Source of the DNA: Macrostomum hystrix
Lineage: Eukaryota > Platyhelminthes > Macrostomidae
DNA: 64,000 nucleotides
Assembly: GCA_950097015.1 (NCBI GenBank)
Contig: CATNEN010000001.1
Location: 2,282,001 to 2,346,000, forward strand
Direction of reading: 5' to 3'
Shown: piece by piece, positions 32,577 to 44,318 of the stretch
How the letters are laid out: each line of letters opens with the position of its first letter
How positions within the stretch are numbered: position 1 is the stretch's first letter
The notes under the pieces: generated by a model
Told to the model about the DNA's origin: nothing
The model's database searches: none
What the model saw: the letters and a program-made list of their open reading frames with translations, nothing else
Translations under genes and position numbers: made by a program

Positions 32577-35500
32577 TTAGGAAGATTGCTGAGCAGTAGC
32601 CTGAGGCGGTTTCACCGGAGCAGCATCGGCAGCGCCACCGGCGCCCGGTGCGGCAGTTCCGCCAGGCCCTTTTTTAGTTAGCAACGAATTGAAGAATGTC
32701 GCCAACACGCCGTCGTTGGCGCCCATAGCAGCTGCGGCAGCCGAAGCGCCGCCAGCGCCGCCACCGCCGCCGACTCCGCCTGGAACTCCGCGACCACCCG
32801 AGCCGACGCCGGCTCCACCGACGCCGCCAGAGCCGCCGGAGCCAGCCGGCGTCGCCTTCAACAGGCTGGCCTGCAGCCTACAGAGGAACACCTGTTCATC
32901 TTCGGCGACTTGCTCGGCTTCGTCTGCCGCGCCTCGGCGCTGATTGGCTGAGCCAGTGCCGCCGGACGATCCAACGCCGGTCATGCCGCTAGAGGCTGCG
33001 GCTGCGGCTGCGGCTGATGCGGTCGGTTTAGGCAGCACCTCGTGATAGGCGGAGTCGGCCAGAGCTGCGGCAGGACCTCCGGCTAGCAGCAGAGCGGCTT
33101 TAGCTGGACTGTCCCAGCCGGCGGGCACAAATACGCAGTCGCGTTCCAGCACGTAGGCCGGCTGCTTGCAGGGCAGGCCATAGACTCTGTGCAATAGGTA
33201 CTGCCGCAGTAGGGTACAGTTGCGATCCTCGCGGGCAGAAGTGTACACCAGAGCCGCGCCATCTGCCGTGGGCGACATTTGTTAGATTAGCGATTGTTGG
33301 CGGGGAATAAATGCTTTGGGATTAAAACATGACCGATTCTGAATTGAACTATGACCGATTCTGGATTGAACTATGACCGATTCTGAATTGAACTATGACC
33401 GATTCTGGATTGAACTATGACCGATTCTGGATTGAACTATGACCGGTTCTGGATTGAACTATGACCGATTCTGGGTTGAACTATGACCGATTCTGGATTG
33501 AACTATGACCGATTCTGGATTGAACTATGACCGATTCTGGATTGAACTATGACCGATTCTGAATTGAACTATGACCGATTCTGGGTTGAACTATGACCGA
33601 TTCTGGATTGAACTATGACCGATTCTGGATTGAACTATGACCGGTTCTGGATTGAACTATGACCGATTCTGGGTTGAACTATGACCGATTCTGGATTGAA
33701 CTATGACCGATTCTGGATTGAACTATGACCGATTCTGGATTGAACTATGACCGATTCTGAATTGAACTATGACCGATTCTGGGTTGAACTATGACCGATT
33801 CTGAATTGAACTATGACCGATTCTGAATTGAACTATGACCGATTCTGGGTTGAACTATGACCGATTCTGGATTGAACTATGACCGATTTAGGATTGAACT
33901 ATGACCGATTCTGGATTGAACTATGACCGATTCTGGATTGAACTATGACCGATTCTGAATTGAACTATGACCGATTCTGGGTTGAACTATGACCGATTCT
34001 GAATTGAACTATGACCGATTCTGAATTGATCTATGACCGATTCTGGGTTGAACTATGACCGATTCTGAATTGAACTATGACCGATTTAGGATTGAACTAT
34101 GACCGATTCTGGGTTGAACTATGACCGATTCTGGGTTGAACTATGACCGATTTAGGATTGAACTATGACCGATTTCGGATTGAACTATGACAGATTCTGA
34201 ATTGAACTATGACCGATTTAGGATTGAACTATGACCGATTCCGGATTGAACTATGACAGATTCTAGATTAAACTATGACCGATTCTGAATTGAACTATGA
34301 CCAATTCTTGATTAAACTATGATTGAATTTTATTAAGATCGACAACTATGTGATAATTTTAACGTCTAACCAAAGTAACAAAGTAAAAAGGACTCACATT
34401 TCAAGCAGAACTTTCTCAGATGATACTGCAAAAAGTCGAACTGTTCCTCTTTATAATCTAGGTCCCGTTCCAAACTGCCAGCCATCAGGTCGGCCTTGGT
34501 GATGACGACAACTAGCGGCAAGCCGATATTGCAGGCGAATACACCGTCAGGCAGTGGCAGGGCCACCTTGTCAGGGTCGGTCGGCGGATGCAGAGGATTC
34601 ACAGCCCCCGCGGTGGCAGCTCGTCGGAGATGCCCGGCTTCGGCCAGTGTTGGCTGCGAAGGCACTGTCACATTGCTGGCGTCACCGCCAGCGTTGCCAT
34701 TGGCAACAATGGCGCCGTCAATCTCCGGCTCGGTGTAGTCTTGAAACTGGCGAACTAACGAATCGCGAGCCTCCTTAACTTCGTCCGGGTCTAGGCCGAG
34801 ACGATCCACGTGCCTGACAGTAACGAATTTGGGATTCTCGTTATGTGAGGCCACATTAAATTGGGGCGCAGCCGCGGAGAGAAGGCTTAGGGGCTTGTCG
34901 TGCAATTTACGCCCTTGAGGGCCAACCTCCAAGGCACAGTGAGACTGTACACTGCCTGACGATGAGAAAGTCAGGGCAGATGTACACACCTGTGTGAGTG
35001 TGTGCTCATGAGTCAGCGAAATGGGCAGAATTGCCTCCTCGCTGGCTGCGGGTCTAGTGTCACCAACTGATGTGCCATTGCCTGCAAGTTAGGGTCCATA
35101 TTTAAACAAGAAATCCAAAAAAGTAATGTCCTTCATTGCACAGAATCCATAGCAGTCTCACCTATTGAGAATATCTGCCCACTGCTGCAGCGAGTCCATC
35201 AGTACCCAGGGAGCCTCAGCACTGCCAACCAGTACAGCCAGGCTGTGCTGATAGCTTGACTTGGTCAGGGCAAATCTCAAAAGATTCTGATGCCTGGGAT
35301 CGCCGTCAAGAATCCAAACTCCCAGACGATGCTCGCCTTCCATTGACGGACCAACGCCGCCGACAATACCGCCAGCCGAGGCGGCATCACTAGCGGTCAC
35401 TTCTAAGCAGTGATACTCGAGACCGTGGCCGCGCTTGGCCAGTTCGTCACTGCCCCGGAGACGGCTGATCAGATTTGTCTTGCCGCTGCCAATATCGCCC

Positions 35501-37431
35501 AGCATTATTAGGCTGCATCTCTGGCCGGGCTGTTTTAGTTGCGCGTTGGTCTGCACATCCTCCAGAATGCGGGACCTGAGTGGTAGGACGATTATAATAA
35601 TTTTATAAACAGTAGAATGATCAAGGGCTATTTCAAACAGGTCATTAAAATACAGAACATGCAGTAAAATTTTCCTCTCTATTTAATCAAGCAACTTCCA
35701 GAATCACAAAATATTGTCTCGCTGGTGCATGTGGTATGGTGGCAAAAACCACCAATAAAGCCATATTTTCTTTGTTACAATAATTTATAAATAAACTTGA
35801 AGCATTATGAAATTAAAATCTGCTAGAATTATTAAATTGGCATCTAACAATGTACTCCTTTATAGATTTAGTGTAAAGTATAAATTTGCTTGATTTTTAA
35901 GGTTATTAAATATTGTAGAAATCGAATACTAGAAACACACTAGAAATACACTAGAAACAATAGCTATCTTAGCTAGTGATCTAAAGTATTTAAGGAGTAA
36001 AATTTCTAACAATGGAATATTTTTTCATTATAATGAGGTTTTAACTCCAAACCCATTGACTATTTATAAAAAGCTGTAGAAGTTTAAAATTTATATTAAA
36101 AGATAAAAAAATAATATTTGGTAGACTATAAATACCAATATAAACAACCAATTATAAATGTAAACTAAACAAAAAATTTAACAGTACACCCATTCAAAAC
36201 AGATATCACTAATATTAAGAATATTATAATAATTTCAGTAGGGCCAAGCAATCATACTTCATTTTGTGACAAAAACTACAGCCTGTAGAAGGCAGTTCAT
36301 ACCCTTATACATGTGTGAACATCTACTTAAAAATTTTAAGGCACTTTTATCAGGAAGAAATAAAAAAGTAAGTAAGAAAATTGTAACAAAGTGTATACAT
36401 TCCTTGTGCCTATCAGTTTGGCCTTATATAGGTATAAAAAGTGCAAGCTCCCAAGCATTTTCTTAGCAACTGCACCCACAATTCAATGTGGCTTTGCCTA
36501 GGAATCAAGCTGGGAACTTTGTTATAAAAGGTAAATGTATTAGCTACTTTAGCACTTACCCCTCAAACATCACTATAGTAACCAAACTTGAATAGTGTTC
36601 GAATTAAAATTTGGGTTTTAAACCTAGTTTTATAACTAAAAATAGAACTATAAACTTAGGAACAGTATAGCTATAGCAAAAACTTTATCCTATTATTAAT
36701 AAAATAATCAACAATGCAATAGCTAGGCTTCTTAAATACATTTGTTGCTATTATCAAGCTCCTAGGTTTGCCTTATCAGCTTTGCCTTGAGTTCTTATCA
36801 GCACTAGAGCCTCACTGTGCATAAGCTGAAAACAAGAATACATTAGAAAAGCCTATTTAAAAAGTTTTTCGAATATTTAATCCCTATAGCAATGGAATTA
36901 AGCTTAATAAAAATTTGTACCAACTCAGGCCCATTTGACACATTTTGGTGAAGGAACTGTGAAAATTGGTTGAGCTATTGTAGAGAAAATCAATTACAAG
37001 CAAGCTTGCAAGATTTACATTTTTAGTATATAAGAAAAAGGTATAATAATGAAAGCTGATATAATATTTTTAACTTAAAAAAGCTAAAATTTTTAGAAAA
37101 GAAATTAGTTAGCTAAATGTATTTCAATTAATCAGCCTGTCAATAATACAATTGATAATGATTCATTAATTGAAACAGTTTCCTATAAATAGGACATACC
37201 AAAATATGGAAAACCCATTAGTCATAGTAACATGCTTATCGCCTGGACGGCTTGTGTGTGAGAAAAAATTCTTTGAATAACTGGCCAAATTAAATCTGAC
37301 ACCAAGACACTGCTAGTCAAGTCTGCAACCCAAGTTGAATCAAACAAATTCACTTTTACAAATTGTTTTTTTTATTTACACTCTTACCAAAGTTGCTTGC
37401 CATCCTCATCATCAGTGAAACCGTTCTCCAT
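32577..37431 (-). CDS. DYNC1LI: Cytoplasmic dynein 1 light intermediate chain, 4 exons
   Basis: Exons (minus strand): 37431-37388, 35575-35162, 34813-34398, 33262-32577; 520 codons in consistent phase (519 aa; human LIC1 is 523). LIC links the dynein heavy chain to cargo adaptors. Exon 1 encodes MENGFTDDEDGKQLW. Exon 2 has a Walker A P-loop, GDIGSGKT, in the Ras-like domain. Exon 3 has the family segment RLGLDPDEVKEARDSLVRQFQDY.EPE, then PLVVVITKADL (the NKxD-like base loop) and EEQFDFLQYHLRKFCLK. Exon 4 has YGAALVYTSARED, LHRVYGLP and VFVPAGWDS, then VFLCRLQ and the adaptor-binding helix GVLATFFNSLLTKKG in a Gly/Ala/Pro-rich tail. The tail ends soon after that helix. All introns are GT-AG. 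Intron 3 is mostly a 22-bp array, intron 2 holds a SINE B ending about 33 bp from the exon 3 acceptor, and intron 1 is long and AT-rich. Confidence 0.95.
33335..34330 (-). repeat. 22-bp minisatellite in DYNC1LI intron 3
   Basis: About 45 copies of GACCGATTCTGGATTGAACT(AT). Variants are GAATT, GGGTT, TTTAGG. Copies degrade toward the exon 3 side (34180-34330). It fills nearly all of the 1.1-kb intron. Confidence 0.97.
34846..35090 (+). mobile_element. SINE B without tRNA head, DYNC1LI intron 2 (antisense to gene)
   Basis: Runs from GAGGCCACATTAAATTGGGG to GTGCCATTGCCTGCAA on +. Its left edge lies about 33 bp from the first base of exon 3, so it abuts the acceptor region. Confidence 0.85.
36258..36565 (-). 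mobile_element. Ancient, AT-shifted SINE B copy in DYNC1LI intron 1
   Basis: The whole reverse SINE B can be followed with heavy change: CATGTGTGAACATCTACTT, then GTGCAAGCTCCCAAGCATTT, AATGTGGCTTTGCCTAGGAA, and a tRNA-head remnant near GTATTAGCTACTTTAGCAC. Most changes turn G/C, often CpG, into A/T. Surrounding intron (35600-37230) is likewise CpG-poor. Confidence 0.6.
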
Positions 37432-39579
37432 TCTTTATTTTCATTTAGTGTTTAATAATTTTTGTGCAACACTTTGTTGATAATGTATTGAGTTCAAATG
37501 ATTATTAGCTTTAAAATATAGTTTCGCGGAAAAATCTATTTATTTAAAAAATTCCGTGTGAGAAGACACATTTAAACAATTAAATAAATATATTTATGCT
37601 AAAATATTACTTACTGTTCTTGCATACGTTAATAATATATTTAAAATAAAAAGTACATAAAAAATAGCGTGAACGATTTAACAAACTTTTCTGAATTACG
37701 TTTTAGTTGGGACGAACTCATAGAATAATCTTTAAAGTGCAAGAAAAAACTTGAACCCAATTGTAAGAGAGAACACGAGTAAAATACGAAAAAACTGAAA
37801 CTTTAAAAAAATTGCTGAGAAATGTACTAAAAAAGTACTGAAAGACCATGACAAGTTAATAACTCATCTTAAGTTGTCTGTCTTTAATTCTCCTGAAGTT
37901 ATGGTTTACCTTAACATTATGTTATCACGCTAATTATGCTTGTGCTATTTTCAGCGTCAGCTTAGGTGAAAAAAGACTGTGGAAAACTGTCGACTATTGC
38001 GTTGCGTGAAGGTCACAATGTCGAAGCACTGACGATCAGGCAACGACACATCCTTTAGCAGCGCTCTGAAAGTAAAGAAATTGAAAAATCAAGGACAAGG
38101 TTTTTGTGCACAATCAGTCAGTCGGGCGCTTAAATTGACGTTCTGGATAAAGTCACACATCATACCCAAGGTAAGGCTGATGGATCGTGGGCCCTCTTGC
38201 ACAGGACTTCATCGTTCTCAACCACTCGTATCACAGCCGCGAGCCTTTGGCAGTCCGTAAGACGTACTCAGAAAAGTCCCAGAATTAAAAAAATAACATC
38301 GAACCACTGAGAAAACTATTCAATGGTCTCTAAATAACCAGAAAAGCCTAGAGCAAGCCGACAAGTACACAAGTTATTATTATTTGTTGCTCAACGTCAT
38401 TTTTATAACAAAAATCTAATATTGAAATTTGTCTGAAAATACGAACTCGGTTAAACAACATGGACCAGAAAGTTAGGAAAGCAAAAATTGTGTGAAAATG
38501 ATTAAATATAGCGTACATGATAGAAAACCATACAATTAGATGAAATAAAAAAGGGTTAATAACAAACTTTATTGTAAAATGAAACAACTGGATTTGCAAC
38601 ATTTAATGTTGCCCATTAACCAACTATGCAAACTAGCAAATGAAAAGATTTAGTTAGTTTCTTAATTTTAGATAGAATGATGAAAAATTCAAATTTTAAT
38701 ATTTATTTTTTAATAGCAGAGTAAACACTTCAATGATTCAAAATGGAAGGTGCAGTGGTTACACAGCTATAGAAAGCTTATTAAAATCACGAAATCTATC
38801 TAGGGTTTGGTAAATTTAACTTTCAAATTTAAAACAAGTAAAAACAATTTGGATCTGTAACTGGCTAGATTTAGTAGAAAATTGTTGATCTATCTTTTTA
38901 TGGCATTTTATAGCAAAATATAGCCCAAAAATAGATGCGTTCTAATTTGCAACGATGTGAAAAATGTGGTTTCGTTTTTTTCGATTTGAGAAAAATACCT
39001 TGGGCCATAGACAAATCTAAGCACAATCAATCAACAATGTGACACGTGAAGACAAAAACATAAAACATATAATTGCGCGCGTGTGTGTGTGCCAAAATGT
39101 GGAAAATATTTTGTGCAGGCATTAAATCTACCTAAAGCTTATCATTTTAAATAATAATAATTAATAAGAAAAGCCTTTAACCAGTGTACACAGATAGTGC
39201 AATTAAAGAGCGGAGCGCAATAACCATCCAAAGAGAAAGTTTAGTACATTTACAGCAAATGACGCATGTATTTCAGTTTTAAATCATTTTAAATCCGCGC
39301 CAAAAAGTTTAACGAGTTCGTTATATTTTAGCGCTAATTTAAAATAAAATAATTCAAGCATAACTAATAACCCAAACAAGAAAGCACACGATCAGAGAAT
39401 AACAAGGAAATAAAATGGTGTTATAACAAGAAATAGAAACAGAATAACACAGACAAAGCTTAGTAAATAATATTGAGTGTTAAGTAAGGTAAATAAGATA
39501 TTAATAAGAGACTATAATTGATGGTCACATTCCGAGTGTCTTTCGTTGTTAATCATTATTTTGTCTAACTTCAAGCATT
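37432..39579. other. Intergenic region between DYNC1LI and the ORP gene
   Basis: A 2.1-kb AT-rich gap between two minus-strand genes. It should hold the DYNC1LI promoter and the ORP 3' UTR. No coding exon, SINE or array was recognised. Confidence 0.4.
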
Positions 39580-42500
39580 TTAGTCAGTATAGCCAAACAG
39601 ATCCGGCAGATCAACGCCAGAAAATTTAGATTCTCTGGCAGCCCAGTATTCCTTACTGAATTCCCAGGATTTATCAGTGGACAGCTGACGAAACCAGCGC
39701 GGCTGTACCGGAGTCTGACGCGAGCGCTGCTTGTTCTCTAGCCTTAGCTTCTGCGTTTCAGCGTTGTCTAAATCGCCGACTTCCAAAAGGCGCTGATCAG
39801 GCCTTTAGAAATAAGTTGTTTGATTTGAAAATGTTATTGCATAAAACACGTCTACACTACTAAGTTAGTCCAGAACCAGCAGATTTATGCTTGGAATAAA
39901 CGTTGAGAGGAAATTTAGACGATATGTAACGAAAAAGAAATAACGGGTGACTAAAATGAATTTTTTCTGACTTTTTCGAAATCTGTTTACCCGATATGTA
40001 TCGAAAAATATGAAACAAATCTTCTTACCTAAATCGCGTATCAGTGACCGGCAGCACGCTAACCAAGCAATCCTGCAGTTCATTTAGTTCGATAGCGAAC
40101 CTCGTGAAGCCGTAATAGGAAGCGCTGTGCGGCGGCAGAGCCCCAGAGCGCCAGACGCAGCGGGCCGTGTGCTCCCGGCCGGCGAATAGACTCTCACACC
40201 AGCGACCGAAAACTGCAGTCTCCGGGCCGTTGCTGCCGGCCCGACAGACGCCGGAGATTGAGCCGCCTTTGTGAAATGTGAGCCTAGCCTGGCAACCTGG
40301 CACTGGGCCCTGAAATTAGTTTATTATTGAGATTTCGAAATGCTACAGAGGGAGTCCCTGAATCCTACATTGAGATTTGCAATATGCCCAGTAAGATTTT
40401 TTTATTACAGTGGGATTTCTAAATGTTACAATTGGATGTCCAAGATGTCAAAGTGGGATTTCTTATTACAACAGTGGGATATCCAAAATGTCAAAATAGA
40501 ATTTCCTAAATACCATAGTGGTTTCCCAAACAACACAGTTGGATTTCTAAAAAAACGGAGGAATTTTTTAAATGAAGCGGTGGGATTTCCCAAAAACACA
40601 GTGGGATTTCCCAAATAACACAGTGGGATTTTCAAAAAACACAGTGAGATTTCTCAAAAACACAGTGGGATTTCCCAAAAAACTGTGGGATTTCCCAAAT
40701 AACAGTGGGATTTCCCAAATAATACAGTAAGATTTCCCAAAAAACACAGTGAGATTTCTAAAAAACACAGTGGGATTTCCTAAATAACACAGTGGGATTT
40801 CCCAAAAACACAGTGAGATTTCCCAAATAATACAGTAAGATTTCCCAAAAAAACACAGTGAGATTTCCCAAAAACACAGTGGGATTTCCTAAATAACACA
40901 GTGGGATTTCCCAAATAACACAGTGAGATTTCCCAAATAACACAGTAAGATTTCCCAAAAAACACAGTGAGATTTCTCAAAAACACAGTGGGATTTCCCA
41001 AATAACAGTGGGATTTCCCAAATAACACAGTGAGATTTCCCAAATAACACAGTAAGATTTCCCAAAAAACACAGTGAGATTTCTCAAAAACACAGTGGGA
41101 TTTCCCAAATAACAGTGGGATTTCCCAAATAACACAGTGAGATTTACCAAATAACACAGTGAGATTTACCAAATAACACAGTAAGATTTCCCAAAAACAT
41201 AGTGAGATTTCTCAAAAACACTGTGGGATTTCCCAAAAAACAGTGGGATTTCCCAAATAACACAGTGAGATTTCCCAAATAACACAGTAAGATTTCCCTA
41301 AAAAACACTGAGATTTCTCAAAAACACAGTGGGATTTCCCAAATAACACAGTTGGATTTCCCAAATAACACAGTTGGATTTCCCAAATAACACAGTTGGA
41401 TTTCCCAAATAACACAGTTGGATTTCCCAAATAACACAGTTGGATTTCCCAAATAACACAGTTGGATTTCCCAAATAACACAGTTGGATTTCCCAAATAA
41501 CACAGTTGGATTTCCCAAATAACACATATTCCAGCACATCGGCAATTAAGAAGCAGAGTCTTACCTGCACAGTGAGCTCTCCGTAATGATCAATGTAGCG
41601 ACTAGAGCTGAACAGATTATAGATACAGGTGGTGACTTTGTTCCACTGGTAAAGTTCGCCGGTTGATTTGAAGCGCAGCCGGACGGCCCCGAGAGGCTGA
41701 GCCTCCAGACTTTTGCCCCAGAATTTGTTGCGCAAGCGGCAGTCTTGCCACAGCTCCCAGGCGTCGCTGTCGCAGTGACAGGCGGCCACAGGCGGGTGAT
41801 GCGACACCTTTGAGTAGGGAGTTTTTAGTGAGGCAGAAGAAATTAAACTACTAGGGAATCGTATCTGCCTTGGTGGTTGGCCCACGAGTGCGTAAATTGC
41901 ACGAATTGTAACAAGGGATTTCCCTAATAACATTGTCATTTCTCTAATACCATTGGGATTTCCCTAATAACAGAGGGATTTCCCTAATAACAGTGGGATT
42001 TCCCTAATAACAGTGGGATTTCCCTAATAACATTGTGATTTCCCTAATAACAGTGGGATTTCCCTAATAACAGTGGGATTTCCCTAATAACAGTGGGATT
42101 TCCCTAATAGCATTGTGATTTCTCTAATAACATTGGGATTTCCCTAATAACAGTGGGATTTCCCTAATAACAATGGGATTTCCCTAATAACATTGGGATT
42201 TCCCTAAAAACAGTGGGATTTCCCTTAAAACAGTGGGATTTCCCTAATAACAGTGGGATTTCCCTAATAACAGTGGGATTTCCCTAATAACAGTGGGATT
42301 TCCCTAATAACAGTGGGATTTCCCTAATAACATTGGGATTTCCCTAATAACAGTGGGATTTCCCTAATAACAGTGGGATTTCCCTAATAACAGTGGGATT
42401 TCCCTAATAACAGTGGGATTTCAAAAGAGTAAAATGGGATCTACCCTGATTTCACAGTGGTATTTTTTAAATACCACGGCTTTGCATTAAAATGAAAATT

Positions 42501-44284
42501 GACTCGTCAAGGAATCGAGCTCAGGGAACTTTGGTGCGAAATCAGAAGTCTGAAGTTCCAAGCTCTACAATCTACAAGCAAAAAGACTACAAATTAAAAA
42601 TCAAGGATAGGGGAAGATTGTTTCGCACCTGCTCGGCAACAAATCGCCAGCCCCGGTCCTCCCTGACGCACTCGTAGGTCTCGCCTAGCAGAGGATTAAA
42701 AGGCTTCTTGGCACTGCGAGTTGCCGTACAGGCGTAGGCGGACACTGCGAATGCTACGACAAGCACTAGACGCTCCAGTGGGTCCTTGGCCTCGGCAGCC
42801 TGATCTAGGAGGCTGCTGTATTCCAGCTCTTCGCAAAGGCGTTGCAGCGCATTCAACGGCTCATTAGCGGCTATGGGCATTCTAACACTAGTCAGGTCTT
42901 TGCCAATATTGCGACAGAGAATGTTGAACAGACTCAAACTGCCCGAGTCAGGCTGCGGAACTGGCAGCACTTCGCGTCGGCCAGTGGTGGCCACAACATC
43001 AGCCAGGCCGCCGACGCTGCCGCCGCCACCGCCCACGCCTCCGCCGGCTGACTTGGCCGAACCTACGGCGCCTGTTTCGTTGGCGTTGTTTCCCGGGCCA
43101 GCGGCGGAACTAGCAGACGCCGGATTCGTGTCGTCCTCGTCTGTAAGCTCGTCTTCGGACTGGCCAAAATTTATCGGGTTGCTTTGTACTTATAGTAAAA
43201 AAAATAAAGTACTTTTTACGCGATGTATATTGATGCCATTGGGTACTTTTTGGTCAAGATGCACACGAAACTCAAGAACACGGGTCAAATTTTTGTTGCG
43301 CATCTTCTGAATCAAGAATCAAGTCGCCAGCTCTTCAGATATTCAATGATTCTGGCCGAAGGTCTGACTTTTTCCATAAGCGCCAGTGTATTTCATACAC
43401 CCCTATACACGAATTAGCACTGCGCCTCAGTGCGGCCTTGCCAGGCCTTCAAAATTCATCCAGATGTCACCCGAATGTGCCTGCATCATTTCTGACTTCG
43501 GTGGTCACCCACCTTTATCTAGACAGACTTGCTGGACCTCCAAGGGCTACAACAGGTGGAATTATGCCACTATGGAAACCCTGACGTGAATTTTATTCTC
43601 GTCGGTATGTCAGGTAACAAAACCACCAATATAGGCATAGTTTTTTCCGCTAACAAAATTTCATCATGTAACAATGTTATACACAGAGAAGTTAGCCCTC
43701 TGTAGTTTTTCCTTTACGCGAGGGTCTTCGACAAGAATGGTTGAATATCTCGACGATGCTGATGTCGGATGGCTTTGAAATTGAGTTAGTTGTAAATGGC
43801 AAATAATCCTCACCTCGCTGCTAGTCAAGTCCAGGCTGAGTCGTTCCGCGGCATCGTGATACTCAGTGATGCTGTCCCTGGACAGGGAAGAACTTATATT
43901 AGCCGCATCGGGCAGTAGGGCCTGCGGCACAGCCGACACAATCACAGCCGACAGATCCGAATGGCCGTGAATAACGCTCAGACGCTGCCTAAGATCTTGA
44001 TTCTGACGACTCAACTCTGTCACTTGAGCTGATAATTGGGCTACCTCTTCGGCTGTAACCATGGCAACAGGGGCCGCGTTGCCAGCCGAAGCCGAACCGT
44101 CGGCGCCGCCATCTACTGAGACGTCAGCGACTGTTGCAACGCTAGACTGAGCTAGCAGACGTTGCCTCTCCCCGGATAGATCCAATCCGGCCTGACGAAT
44201 TAATTCCATAGCCGAATTGGCTTTCATTAGAAACACGGCCAAAGTTTCGGCTAGATCTTTAGCTTCGAATGAGCCAGAGTTCGA

Positions 44285-44318
<34 letters not shown>

